From NCBI GenBank assembly GCA_964228555.1, contig CAXQZU010000009.1, forward strand, positions 18,911-82,910: a stretch of 64,000 bases of DNA. The letters are read 5' to 3'. The DNA comes from CAXQZU01 sp964228555. GTDB lineage: Bacteria; Planctomycetota; PLA2; JAEUHO01. Both the position numbers and the translations under genes were made by a program. Shown here one piece after another: positions 17,575-25,309 of the stretch. Each line of letters starts with the position of its first letter. Positions within the stretch are counted from its first letter, which is position 1. The notes beneath the pieces are model-generated. The model was given only the letters and a program-made list of their open reading frames with translations, searched no databases and had not been told where the DNA came from.

Positions 17575-17892
17575 ATGACGCGTCTCGCCACCCTGCTCTG
17601 CCTCGTTCCCAGCGCCCTGCTGGCCGTGCTCCTGCTGGGGCCCGGCACCGCGCCGGCGGCCCCGTCGCGGCCGGAGGTCGCCTACGAGTACAAGCACCTG
17701 ATCCTGCCCGTGGAGCGCCGCCTCGAGGCGTACGAGAAGGCGGACGTGCTGCTGCTGGAGGCCCTGCGCCGCAGCGGCGAGGAGGGCTGGGAGCTCGTCT
17801 CGGCCTACGAGCCGCCCAACGGCGTGATGGTGGGCCAGCGCGCCAGCGTCGAGTTCTGGCTCAAGCGCGCCTACGTGCCCGGCACGCGCTAG
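17575..17892 (+). CDS. DUF4177-like exported small protein
   Basis: 105 residues. An N-terminal signal peptide (about 1-29, ending PAAPS) precedes a compact domain with YEYKHLILP, LEALRRSGEEGWELVSAYEP and the final FWLKR, which is the pattern of DUF4177: two strands, a helix, GWE, and a last strand with KR. The ATG has GGAG 6 nt upstream. DUF4177 proteins have no established function. It is convergent with the redoxin gene and both use the single CTAG at 17889-17892 for their stops. Confidence 0.8.
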   Translation: MTRLATLLCLVPSALLAVLLLGPGTAPAAPSRPEVAYEYKHLILPVERRLEAYEKADVLLLEALRRSGEEGWELVSAYEPPNGVMVGQRASVEFWLKRAYVPGTR

Positions 17893-18611
17893 CGCGGAGG
17901 GGCCGCGCCGGGCAGGTCCTCGGGGCACTGCTCGGCGGGGATGCCGAAGGGGCAGCCGTAGCCGGGCACGGGCCGCAGCGGCACCGCGACGGGGCGCCCG
18001 GCCACCACGTCCTCCAGCGCGCCCGGCAGCCACGCGGCCGTGGGCTTCTTGAGGCTGTCGTCGAAGGTGCCGCGGTAGCGCAGCTCGCCGTTGGCGTCCA
18101 CGATGGCAAACTGCACGGCCTCGCGGAAGCCCAGCTGCTTGCACAGGCGCTGGGTGGGATCGTGCAGCACGCCGTAGGGCGGCAGGCCCAGCGGGGTGCG
18201 CGGCGCGCCGTCCACCGTGCGGCTCCACGCCGCGCGCAGCCGCGCCGCGATCGCCTCGCGCGTGTCGCGGCCGTCGCCCGCCACCGCGAGGAAGGCGACG
18301 CCTTGCGGCTTCCACTGGCGGACCAGCGGCAGCAGGCGCTCGTCGACGTCGTCCACGCACGGGCACTCCACGCTCCAGGCGTAGAACACCGTCGCCTTCG
18401 CGCCCAGCAGCGAGTGCAGGCGCAACGGCGTGCCCGAGAGGTTGGTCACCTCCTGGTCCTCGAGCGGCTGGCCCACCTCCAGCTTGGCGGGCCCCTGCCG
18501 GGCCAGGGCTGTGCCCACAGGATCCTCCCCCACCTGCGCCGCCACGGCCCACGCGCACAGGCCCACCACCAGCAGGGCCACCCAGAGGTCGAGGCGACGC
18601 AGCAACCGCAT
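17889..18611 (-). CDS. Membrane-anchored thioredoxin-fold (AhpC/TSA-like) protein with CxC
   Basis: 240 residues. One N-terminal helix (8-26) anchors it outside the cytoplasm. A redoxin domain follows: GQPLEDQEVTNLSG, then VFYAWSVECPCVDD where a CPCV pair (Cys83, Cys85) replaces the usual CxxC, then a PYGVLHDP strand and GELRYRGTFDDSL near the end. This layout is that of alkyl hydroperoxide reductase/ResA-like proteins, and the CxC spacing is seen in some thiol-disulfide oxidoreductases and isomerases. Because it is near the cbb3 operon it might help heme c or CuA-like maturation, but that is inference. A C-terminal YGCPF and EQCPED add two more Cys. TAGCCT lies 6 nt before the ATG. Confidence 0.78.
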   Translation of the reverse strand: MRLLRRLDLWVALLVVGLCAWAVAAQVGEDPVGTALARQGPAKLEVGQPLEDQEVTNLSGTPLRLHSLLGAKATVFYAWSVECPCVDDVDERLLPLVRQWKPQGVAFLAVAGDGRDTREAIAARLRAAWSRTVDGAPRTPLGLPPYGVLHDPTQRLCKQLGFREAVQFAIVDANGELRYRGTFDDSLKKPTAAWLPGALEDVVAGRPVAVPLRPVPGYGCPFGIPAEQCPEDLPGAAPPR

Positions 18612-18617
18612 GCCCGC

Positions 18618-18623
18618 AGGCTA
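18618..18623 (-). promoter_or_regulatory. Putative -10 box TAGCCT for leaderless redoxin gene
   Basis: TAGCCT on the minus strand, 6 nt before the ATG at 18611, no Shine-Dalgarno. Divergent from the TAGGGT box of the PolX-like gene 40 bp away. Confidence 0.45.
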
Positions 18624-18662
18624 CCGCGCAGGCGGCGCCCTCCCGAGGGCAACCGGCCCCGG

Positions 18663-18668
18663 TAGGGT
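18663..18668 (+). promoter_or_regulatory. Putative -10 box TAGGGT for leaderless PolX-like gene
   Basis: TAGGGT then 6 nt then the ATG at 18675. The stretch cggtagggtgagcgcatg is repeated exactly on the minus strand in front of the HPS-RraA gene (62584-62567). Confidence 0.5.
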
Positions 18669-18674
18669 GAGCGC

Positions 18675-19901
18675 ATGGCCATCGACGCTGCCTCGCCCTG
18701 GCCCGGCCTGCCGCTGGGCGCAGCCCGCGAGGAGGCGGCGCGCCTGCTCGCGAGGCTGGAGCGCAACGAGAGCGCGCTGCGGCTGGCCGTGGCCGGCGAG
18801 GCGCGCCGCATGGCGCCCCTCGTGCGGCACCTGCACGTGCTGGCCACCGCTCACGCCGCGGCGCCGTTGCTGGAGGCCCTCGCGAGCGCCCCGCGCGTGA
18901 CCCGCGTGAGCGCCCGCTCCGCATGGCATGTGGAGGTGGAGCTGGCCTGCGGGCTGCCGGTGCTGCTGGAGGTGCTGGCCGACGAGCAGGACTTCGTGCC
19001 GGCGCTGGTGCGGGCGACGGGGCCCGCAGGGCATCTGGCCACCCTGCAGGCGCGCGCCGTGGCGCAAGGACTGTCCTGGCGTGGCGACGCACTCTGCGGG
19101 CCCGAGGGTCGCATCGCCCTGCTCGAGGAGGCCGATCTCTACGCCGCCCTCGGGCTGGACCGGCCCATCCCCGAGCAGCGCGAGCAGTGGGTGCCGGGGC
19201 TCGAGGTGCACGAGCCGGTGGCGATGGCCGACATGCTGGGCGTGGCCGGCGTGCTCACCCGCGAGGCTGGCGGCCGCTTCACGGTGGCCGAGATGGCGAC
19301 GCGCGCCGCGCGCGAGGGCTACGGCTGGATGCTGGCCCGCGTGGGCGCCGAGGCCGGGGCCGGCCCGCACGAGGCGCTCGCGGCGGCCGTGGCCGGGTGC
19401 GAGCACGCCGTGGCCGCCGACCCCGAGACGGGCCTGGAGGCGCGCGCGAGCGTGCGGCTCATGGTCGAGGCGCGGGCGGCCGGAGGGCCGCACGACCTCA
19501 CGAGCCCCGCCGGGACCCTGCGCTGCCTGCGCATGCGCCCGGACGAGGGTGCGGGCGCCCTGCGCGGCGGCGCCTTCGACGTCGTGCTGCTGGAGGGGCC
19601 CGCGGAGGACGCGACCGAGCGTGGCCGGCTGCTCGCCGCGCTGGCGAGCACGGGTGCTGCGCTGTGCGTGCGACCGCCGCCCCACCATCCGCAGCCCGAG
19701 CCGCGCCTGCTGGCCGAGGCCGTGGCCCGTGGCGTGCCGCTGCTGCTGCTGGCCGACGCGCATGACCTCGTGGGGCTGGACCAGCTGGTGCTGGGCGTGG
19801 GCCTGTGCCGGCGCGCGGGCGCCCCGGCCGCGACGGTGCTGAACGCCTGGCCGCTGGCGCGTCTGGAGGCGTGGACGGCCGGGCGGCGAGCACGCGCGTG
19901 A
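18675..19901 (+). CDS. PolX-like protein lacking polymerase and PHP catalytic residues
   Basis: 408 residues against about 570 for bacterial PolX. The 8-kDa and finger parts are missing; residues about 15-130 match the palm/thumb (LPLGAAREEAARLLARL, then GEARRMAPLVRHLHVLATA where active PolX has GSxRR...DxDxL), and 135-400 follow the PHP region, ending DAHDLVGLDQLVLGVGLCRR...VLNAWPLARLEAW, very like the PolX C-terminus. The palm aspartates are replaced (RHLHVL), and the PHP metal motifs DLHxHT and DHS read ADMLGV and ARVG. So neither DNA synthesis nor 3'-5' exonuclease is expected. The frame is intact over 1.2 kb. It overlaps nth by 4 nt (GTGA), so a scaffold or regulatory role in base-excision repair is plausible but unproven. 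Confidence 0.75.
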   Translation: MAIDAASPWPGLPLGAAREEAARLLARLERNESALRLAVAGEARRMAPLVRHLHVLATAHAAAPLLEALASAPRVTRVSARSAWHVEVELACGLPVLLEVLADEQDFVPALVRATGPAGHLATLQARAVAQGLSWRGDALCGPEGRIALLEEADLYAALGLDRPIPEQREQWVPGLEVHEPVAMADMLGVAGVLTREAGGRFTVAEMATRAAREGYGWMLARVGAEAGAGPHEALAAAVAGCEHAVAADPETGLEARASVRLMVEARAAGGPHDLTSPAGTLRCLRMRPDEGAGALRGGAFDVVLLEGPAEDATERGRLLAALASTGAALCVRPPPHHPQPEPRLLAEAVARGVPLLLLADAHDLVGLDQLVLGVGLCRRAGAPAATVLNAWPLARLEAWTAGRRARA

Positions 19902-20599
19902 GCGCCCGGCGGCGCCGCCCCCCTCCGCCTGCACGCGTGGCCGCCGCCGGGTCGGTGCTCGCCACGCTGGAGGCGCGGTATCCCGGCGCCGAGTGCGCGC
20001 TGCACCATCGCAACGCCTTCGAGCTGCTGGCGGCCACCATCCTGTCGGCGCAGTGCACCGACGCACGCGTCAACCAGGTGACGCCCGCGCTCTTCGAGCG
20101 CTGGCCCACCCCGCACGCGCTGGCGCGTGCCAGCCTGCGCGAGCTCGAGGCCGTGGTGCGGCCCACGGGCTTCTTCCGCAACAAGGCGCGCAACCTGCAG
20201 GGCATGGCCCAGCGGCTCGTGGAGGCCTACGGCGGCGAGGTGCCCGAGGCCATGGCCGACTTGCTCACGCTGCCGGGCGTGGCCCGCAAGACGGCCAACG
20301 TGGTGCGCGGCGTGGTGTGGGGCCTCGCCGGGGGCGTGGTGGTGGACACGCACGTGGGTCGCCTCGCACGGCGGCTGGGCTGGACGCGGCATGAGGATCC
20401 CGTGAAGGTGGAGCAGGACCTCATGGCGCTGTTCCCCTCCACGGCGTGGATCGGGCTCAGCCACGTGCTGATCCAGCACGGACGCGACCTGTGCCGCGCG
20501 CGTGCGCCGCGCTGCAGCGGGTGCCCCGTCGCGGCCCAGTGCCCGGCTGCCGGCGGGCCGCCGCAGCGGCCGGCCCGCCCCCGCCGCACGACCGGCTAG
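19898..20599 (+). CDS. nth: Endonuclease III
   Basis: 233 residues. The GTG at 19898 overlaps the previous stop, and the conserved core begins at about residue 20. The helix-hairpin-helix LLTLPGVARKTANV carries the catalytic Lys131, the catalytic Asp150 is in VVVDTHVGRL, and the [4Fe-4S] ligands Cys199, Cys206, Cys209 and Cys215 keep the C-x6-C-x2-C-x5-C spacing. The enzyme removes oxidised pyrimidines and nicks the abasic site. It is translationally coupled to the PolX-like protein, an arrangement that places two base-excision repair families together. Confidence 0.96.
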   Translation: MSARRRRPPPPARVAAAGSVLATLEARYPGAECALHHRNAFELLAATILSAQCTDARVNQVTPALFERWPTPHALARASLRELEAVVRPTGFFRNKARNLQGMAQRLVEAYGGEVPEAMADLLTLPGVARKTANVVRGVVWGLAGGVVVDTHVGRLARRLGWTRHEDPVKVEQDLMALFPSTAWIGLSHVLIQHGRDLCRARAPRCSGCPVAAQCPAAGGPPQRPARPRRTTG

Positions 20600-20649
20600 G
20601 CCCCCGCGCGGCAGCGCGGGCTGGCGCTGGGCAGGGCCGGGGCGGCTGC

Positions 20650-20655
20650 TAGCAT
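20650..20655 (+). promoter_or_regulatory. Putative -10 box TAGCAT
   Basis: TAGCAT 27 nt before the ATG at 20683, with GGAG (20673-20676) 6 nt before the start. No clear -35. Confidence 0.35.
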
Positions 20656-20682
20656 CCGACGCGTTCCCCCCTGGAGACCGCC

Positions 20683-21381
20683 ATGGCCCCCACCCACGAG
20701 TGGACCGCACCCGCCGACGCCGCCACCAGCGAGCGTGGCAGCTTCATCAAGCGCACCTACGGCCACCTGCTGGGCGCCGTGCTGGGCTTCGTGCTGGTGG
20801 AGCTGCTGCTGTTCAAGCTGGGCGTCGCCGAGGGCATCGTGAAGGCCGTCGCGGCCAACCGCGCCATGCTCTGGCTGTTCGTGGGCGGCTTCCTGCTGGT
20901 GAGCTGGTTTGCCACGCGCATCGCGGTGCGCTCGGTGTCGGTGCCGATGCAGTACCTGGCGCTCGGTGCCTACGTGCTGTTCGAGGCGGTGCTCTTCGTG
21001 CCCATCCTGTGGGTGGCCAACACCTACGCGCCCGGTGCCATCACCAGCGCCGGCCTCATCACCGTGCTGGGCTTCGCCGGCCTCACGGCCATCGCCTTCA
21101 CGCTGGGCACGGACTTCAGCTTCCTGCGCGGGCTGGTGCGCTGGGGCTTCTTCTGCGCCTTCCTCGCCATCGTGGCCGCCCTGATCTTCGGCTTCGAGCT
21201 GGGCACCTGGTTCAGCGTCATCATGGTCGCGCTGGCCGGCGCGGCGATCCTCAAGGACACGAGCGACGTGCTGCTGCACCTGCCGTCGGACCGGCACGTG
21301 TTCGGCGCGCTCAAGCTGTTCAGCTCGGTCGCCGTGATGTTCCTCTACATCCTCGACATCCTGCTGCGCTCCCGCCGCTAG
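20683..21381 (+). CDS. BAX inhibitor-1/YccA family membrane protein
   Basis: 232 residues with seven hydrophobic helices between about residues 30 and 228. The FIKRTYGHLLGAVLGF start and the later TLGTDFSFLRGLVRW and ILKDTSDVL segments match bacterial BI-1 (UPF0005) proteins, in which the Asp of the last loop is part of a pH-sensing pair in calcium-leak channels. It sits in the inner membrane. A GGAG lies 6 nt before the ATG and a TAGCAT box upstream, so it probably has its own promoter. No neighbour suggests a specific role. Confidence 0.88.
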   Translation: MAPTHEWTAPADAATSERGSFIKRTYGHLLGAVLGFVLVELLLFKLGVAEGIVKAVAANRAMLWLFVGGFLLVSWFATRIAVRSVSVPMQYLALGAYVLFEAVLFVPILWVANTYAPGAITSAGLITVLGFAGLTAIAFTLGTDFSFLRGLVRWGFFCAFLAIVAALIFGFELGTWFSVIMVALAGAAILKDTSDVLLHLPSDRHVFGALKLFSSVAVMFLYILDILLRSRR

Positions 21382-21389
21382 GGCGCGGG

Positions 21390-22811
21390 ATGCGCGCGTT
21401 CGCCCGGGTCACGCCGGCGCTCCTCGAGCGGCTCGCGTCCGCCGTGGGCCCCGCGCACGTGCGTGCGGACGCGGCCGCGCAGGAGCGCTACGGGCAGGAC
21501 GAGACCGAGGACCTCCTCTACCGCCCCGAGGCCGTGGTGTGCCCGGCCTCCACCGCCGAGGTGTCCGCCGTGCTGGCGCTGGCCAGCGCAGCCGGCGTGC
21601 CGGTGACCCCGCGCGGCGCAGGCAGCGGGCTCTCCGGCGGTGCGCTGCCCGTGTTCGGCGGCCTCGTGCTGTCGCTGGAGCGCATGGATCGCGTGCTGGA
21701 GCTGGACCTGGACAACCGCATGGTGGTGGTGCAGCCGGGCGTGCTCACGGGCGAGATCCACCGGCGGGCGGCCGAGCACGGGCTCGCCTACCCGCCTGAC
21801 CCCGCCAGCAGCGCCTACTGCATGATCGGCGGCAACCTGGCCGAGAACTCCGGCGGGCCCCACGCGGTCAAGCACGGCCTCACGCGCGACCACGTGCTGG
21901 CGCTGGAGGCCGTGCGCATGGACGGGAGCGTGTTCCGCACCGGGGGCAAGCTGAAGAAGGACGTGGCCGGATACGACCTCACGCACCTGCTCGTGGGCAG
22001 CGAGGGCACGCTGGCGGTGATCACCGAGGCCACGCTGCGACTCGTGCCCGCACCCCGCGCCCGCCGGCTCGTGCTGGCCCCCTTCGCCAGCCTCGAGGCC
22101 GCAGCGCAGGGCATCGTGGCGGTGTACCGCTCGCGCGTGACCCCCTCGGCGCTGGAGATCATGGAGCGCGCCGCCATCGAGGCCGCCGCCCGCCACCTGG
22201 GACGGAGCGTGCCGGGCCAGGACGCCGAGGCCCTGCTCTACGTCGAGTGTGACGGGATGGACGAGCCCACGGTCGAGGCCGAGGTGCAGGTGCTGGGCGA
22301 GGTGCTGCTGGAGGCGGGGGCCGGCGACGTGCTGGTGGCCGGCACGCCGCAGCGCGCACAGGAGCTGTGGGGCGTGCGCAAGGCCATCGGGGAGGCCGTG
22401 CGTGCCATCGGTCCCTACGTGGAGTGCGACACCTCCGTGCCCCCCACCGCCGTGCCCCGCCTCATCGCGGGCGTGCGCGAGGTGGCCCGGCGCCATGGCG
22501 TGCGCCTCGTGGCCTACGGCCACGCCGGCGACGGCAACATCCACGTCAACGTGTTCGCGGGCTCCGCGCCGCGCGAGGTGCTGGAGGCGGCCATCGAGGG
22601 CATCCTGCGCGTGGCCACGGGCCTGGGCGGCACCATCACCGGGGAGCATGGCGTGGGCTGCGTGGCCATGCGCCACCTGCACCTGTGCCGTGACCCGGTG
22701 GCGCTGGGCCTCATGCGCGCCATCAAGCAGGCCTTCGACCCGGCGGGCCTGCTCAACCCGGGCAAGGTGCTGGACGAGCCCATCCCGGCCCCGGCCCACC
22801 TCGGCGCCTAG
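21390..22811 (+). CDS. glcD: FAD-linked D-2-hydroxyacid dehydrogenase (GlcD-like)
   Basis: 473 residues from the ATG at 21390, 8 nt after the previous stop. The FAD-binding PCMH part (about 40-215) has PRGAGSGLSGGALP and GGNLAENSGGPHAVK; the C-terminal cap has YGHAGDGNIHVNVF (metal/substrate His) and the GEHGVG motif. These are signatures of glycolate oxidase subunit GlcD and of D-lactate dehydrogenases. It oxidises a D-2-hydroxy acid and passes electrons to quinone, often with GlcE/GlcF; neither is encoded here, so a single-subunit D-lactate dehydrogenase is the more likely reading. Confidence 0.9.
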   Translation: MRAFARVTPALLERLASAVGPAHVRADAAAQERYGQDETEDLLYRPEAVVCPASTAEVSAVLALASAAGVPVTPRGAGSGLSGGALPVFGGLVLSLERMDRVLELDLDNRMVVVQPGVLTGEIHRRAAEHGLAYPPDPASSAYCMIGGNLAENSGGPHAVKHGLTRDHVLALEAVRMDGSVFRTGGKLKKDVAGYDLTHLLVGSEGTLAVITEATLRLVPAPRARRLVLAPFASLEAAAQGIVAVYRSRVTPSALEIMERAAIEAAARHLGRSVPGQDAEALLYVECDGMDEPTVEAEVQVLGEVLLEAGAGDVLVAGTPQRAQELWGVRKAIGEAVRAIGPYVECDTSVPPTAVPRLIAGVREVARRHGVRLVAYGHAGDGNIHVNVFAGSAPREVLEAAIEGILRVATGLGGTITGEHGVGCVAMRHLHLCRDPVALGLMRAIKQAFDPAGLLNPGKVLDEPIPAPAHLGA

Positions 22812-22892
22812 CCCCCGTCCGCCTGCGGCAGAGGTGGGGCCCGTGCACGCACCCGGGCATGGTGGTCACGCCCCGTCGCGGGCGCGTGCCCC

Positions 22893-23738
22893 ATGATCCC
22901 CCTGCTGCCCACGCCCTACGTCGACCACCTGCTGCACCCGCGCGGCGTGGGCGATGTCACCCTCGCGCAGGCCGCAGGCGAGGTGGGCAGCATGGTGGGT
23001 GGTGGCGGCGTGCGCGTCACGCTGGCCTGGCGCGAGGTGGGGCGCCGCGCCGTGCTCGACGAGGTGATGGCCCGCGCGTTCGGCAGCCATGCCCTGCTGG
23101 CGCCCGCCTCCGCGCTGGTGACCGCGGCCCTGGGCATGCACGAGGAGCAGGCCAAGGCGCTGCAGGCCCGCGACCTCGCCAGCCTGCTGCGGGGCCCGGG
23201 CGCGCAGGCCCCTGCGCTGCCCGCCGCCGTGGAGCGCGGCTGCGCCCTCGTCGCCGAGGCCTTCCTGCGCGCGCTGGGCGTGGAGAGCGCGGGTCGCCCG
23301 GCCGACCCGCTGGGCGTGGGCCTGCTGGTGTGCCGCTGCCTGGGCGTAGGCGACCGGCAGGTGCGGCAGGCCGTGCGCGAGGGCGCGCGCACGCCCGAGC
23401 AGGTGGGCGACCGGTGCCGGGCAGGCACCGGATGCCGCTCGTGCCGCCCCGACTTGTGGACGCTCATCGACGAGGCGGTCCCGCTGCAGCCCGTGGCCGG
23501 GGGCGGGGACCCCCACCCCGTGGCGCGCATCGTGTGGCTGCACGGGGGCCGTGCGCTGGGATGCCTGGGCATGCGGCTGCGCCGGGTGCGGGTGCTGGAC
23601 GATGCCGTCGAGATCGCGGTGGAGCCGGCGCGGGCGCGCCCGGACACGCAGGAGATGGGCGCCGTGGCCATCGTGCGCCACCTGCTGCGCGAGACCGTGG
23701 GCCCGCAGGTGCCGGTGCGGCTCGACGCCGGGCCCTAG
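22893..23738 (+). CDS. NifU-like protein: degenerate IscU scaffold plus BFD-type [2Fe-2S] domain
   Basis: 281 residues. Residues 10-130 follow the NifU_N/IscU scaffold (HLLHPRGVGD start) but the first two cluster Cys are gone: the CGD position reads GGG (37-39) and the GCGSA position reads AFGSHA (62-67); only the third, Cys117, remains. Residues 140-190 are a BFD-like [2Fe-2S] domain with Cys147-x-Cys149 and Cys181-x2-Cys184 plus an extra Cys175, and GVGDRQVRQAV between. The C-terminal part (205-281) resembles a NifU C-domain in size but lacks its CxxC. It may act as an electron carrier or cluster-sensing protein, not as an assembly scaffold. It lies 81 bp after glcD. Confidence 0.72.
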   Translation: MIPLLPTPYVDHLLHPRGVGDVTLAQAAGEVGSMVGGGGVRVTLAWREVGRRAVLDEVMARAFGSHALLAPASALVTAALGMHEEQAKALQARDLASLLRGPGAQAPALPAAVERGCALVAEAFLRALGVESAGRPADPLGVGLLVCRCLGVGDRQVRQAVREGARTPEQVGDRCRAGTGCRSCRPDLWTLIDEAVPLQPVAGGGDPHPVARIVWLHGGRALGCLGMRLRRVRVLDDAVEIAVEPARARPDTQEMGAVAIVRHLLRETVGPQVPVRLDAGP

Positions 23739-23890
23739 GGTCCGGCCGCGGGCGCGGGGCTCCACTGGCCCGATCGCGCAGCCGATCCACCGTGGTGGTG
23801 GCCCAGGAGCGCCCGCGGCTCCCCTCCCGCGGCGGCAGCCCCGGGAGCCCCTGGCCGGAAGCCAGCGTGGGGCCCGGCAGGAGGCGCGCG

Positions 23891-24292
23891 ATGGGCATCC
23901 CCGTCAAGGCCCTGTTCACCGTCGAGGAGGCCGTGCGCACGCTGCCGCTCGTGAGAGCCATCGTGGCGGACCTCGTGGAGCAGGTGGCCGCGCACCGCGC
24001 CACCAGCCGCGCATGGCGTGACGCGCCGCCGGCCAGCGGCGAGCGACGCCTGCTGGAGGACGACCTGCGCCTGCTGGGCGCGCGCGTGCAGGGCTGCCTC
24101 GACGAGCTGGCTGCGCTGGGGCTGGAGGTGCGCGACCTCGAGCTGGGCCACGTGGACTTCCCCACGCTGATGGGCAGCGAGCCCGCCTTCCTCTGCTGGC
24201 AGCTGGGCGAGCCCACCGTGACCAGCTGGCACAGCGCGGACACGGGCCACCGCACGCGCCAGCCGCTGGCCGCCGGCGCCTGCGCGGCCTAG
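23891..24292 (+). CDS. DUF2203 family protein
   Basis: 133 residues. The ATG at 23891 has a full AGGAGG at 23879-23884, 6 nt upstream, which decides the start. The protein has FTVEEAVRTLPLVRAI at the N-terminus, a long helical middle, and a C-terminal block LELGHVDFPTLMG ... LCWQLGEPTVTSWHSADTGH, the DUF2203 signature. Family members are small cytoplasmic proteins of unknown function, common in Deinococcus, planctomycetes and related groups. The stop TAG is also the first part of a TAGCGT hexamer before the HIT gene. The 152-bp gap upstream (23739-23890) holds no gene I can support. Confidence 0.85.
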   Translation: MGIPVKALFTVEEAVRTLPLVRAIVADLVEQVAAHRATSRAWRDAPPASGERRLLEDDLRLLGARVQGCLDELAALGLEVRDLELGHVDFPTLMGSEPAFLCWQLGEPTVTSWHSADTGHRTRQPLAAGACAA

Positions 24293-24295
24293 CGT
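24290..24295 (+). promoter_or_regulatory. Putative -10 box TAGCGT overlapping a stop codon
   Basis: TAGCGT, whose TAG is the stop of the DUF2203 gene, lies 6 nt before the ATG of the HIT gene; no Shine-Dalgarno is present in the gap. Confidence 0.35.
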
Positions 24296-24301
24296 CCGGC
24301 C

Positions 24302-24697
24302 ATGCCCAGCCTGTTCACGCGCATCGTGCAGGGCGAGCTGCCCTGCCACAAGGTGTGGGAGGACGCCCAGCACCTGGCCTTCCTCGACATCGTGCCCATC
24401 CAGCCCGGCCACACGCTGGTGATCCCCAAGCGCGAGGTGGGCTACCTGTTCGACCTGGAGGCGGCCGAGCAGGAGGCGCTGTGGCGTGCGGTGCGCACGG
24501 TGGAGGCCGCCGTGCGGGCCGCCACGGGCTGCAGGCGCACCTGCATGATGGTGGTGGGCTGGGAGGTGCCGCACGTGCACGTGCACCTCGTGCCCACGAA
24601 CGCGGCCAGCGAGTTCCCCGTGCCCCCCAAGATCAAGGTGACGCCCCAGCAGCTGGCCTACATGGCCGCGCGCGTGGCCCGGCAGATTCGCTCCTAG
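24302..24697 (+). CDS. HIT family nucleotide-binding hydrolase
   Basis: 131 residues. The histidine triad HVHVHLVP gives His91, His93 and His95, with GHTLVIPKREV at 36-46 in the nucleotide pocket. The N-terminal FTRIVQGELPCHKVWED is typical of Hint-type HIT proteins, which hydrolyse adenosine 5'-phosphoramidates or dinucleoside polyphosphates. Cys residues at 77 and 81 replace the usual zinc ligands only partly. The gene is convergent with folE and both share CTAG at 24694-24697 as stop. Confidence 0.93.
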   Translation: MPSLFTRIVQGELPCHKVWEDAQHLAFLDIVPIQPGHTLVIPKREVGYLFDLEAAEQEALWRAVRTVEAAVRAATGCRRTCMMVVGWEVPHVHVHLVPTNAASEFPVPPKIKVTPQQLAYMAARVARQIRS

Positions 24698-25281
24698 CGG
24701 CGCGCCAGCGCGAGGAACTCCTGGCGTGTCTTGAGGTCGCTGCGGAAGCGCCCGAGCATGCACGAGGTCACGGTGCTGCTGTTCTGCTTCTCGACGCCCC
24801 GCATCATCATGCACAGGTGCTGGGCCTCGATGAGCACGCCCACGCCCTGCGGCCGCAGCACCTCCTCCAGCGCCCCCGCGATCTGGGTGGTCATGCGCTC
24901 CTGCACCTGCAGGCGGCGGGCAAACACGTCCACGACGCGCGCGAGCTTGGAGAGGCCCACGATGCGGCCCGCGGGCAGGTAGGCCACGTGGGCCCGTCCG
25001 AAGAAGGGCAGCAGGTGGTGCTCGCAGAGGCTGTAGACCTCGATGTCCCGCACCACCACCATCTCGTCGCTGTCGCTGTCGAACAGGGCGCCCGCGAGCA
25101 GGGCCTTCACGTCCACGCCATGGCCGCCGGTGAGGTAGGCCAGGCTGCGGGCCACGCGCTCGGGCGTCTTGGCCAGGTCGGCACGCGAGGCGCCGGGGTC
25201 CAGGTGCGGCAGCATCTGGGCCACGGCATCGGCCAGCTCACGCTGGCCGGGACGGTCGCTGGAGGGGCGGGAGGCGCTCAC
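24694..25281 (-). CDS. folE: GTP cyclohydrolase I
   Basis: 195 residues, normal length. The zinc ligands are Cys86, His89 and Cys157 (SLCEHHLLPFFG and QHLCMMMRGV), and the GRIVGLSKLARVVDVFA and QERMTTQIA motifs line the active site. It converts GTP to 7,8-dihydroneopterin triphosphate for folate or other pterins. The GTG start at 25281 is preceded by TAGGCT at 6 nt and no Shine-Dalgarno. No other folate genes are nearby. Confidence 0.96.
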   Translation of the reverse strand: MSASRPSSDRPGQRELADAVAQMLPHLDPGASRADLAKTPERVARSLAYLTGGHGVDVKALLAGALFDSDSDEMVVVRDIEVYSLCEHHLLPFFGRAHVAYLPAGRIVGLSKLARVVDVFARRLQVQERMTTQIAGALEEVLRPQGVGVLIEAQHLCMMMRGVEKQNSSTVTSCMLGRFRSDLKTRQEFLALARR

Positions 25282-25287
25282 GCGGGA

Positions 25288-25293
25288 AGCCTA
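25288..25293 (-). promoter_or_regulatory. Putative -10 box TAGGCT for leaderless folE
   Basis: TAGGCT on the minus strand, 6 nt before the GTG of folE at 25281. It lies in the 28-bp gap after the upstream HEAT gene. Confidence 0.45.
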
Positions 25294-25309
25294 CCGCCGC
25301 GAGGCCGGC

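Noticed and set aside
18675..19901. PolX-like gene as a frameshifted pseudogene
   Set aside because: The frame is open from start to stop, follows PolX colinearly to its last residues and overlaps nth cleanly, which argues for a maintained gene.
23739..23890. Small gene between the NifU-like and DUF2203 genes
   Set aside because: No start with ribosome binding site and no plausible protein; only GC-rich short inverted repeats were seen.
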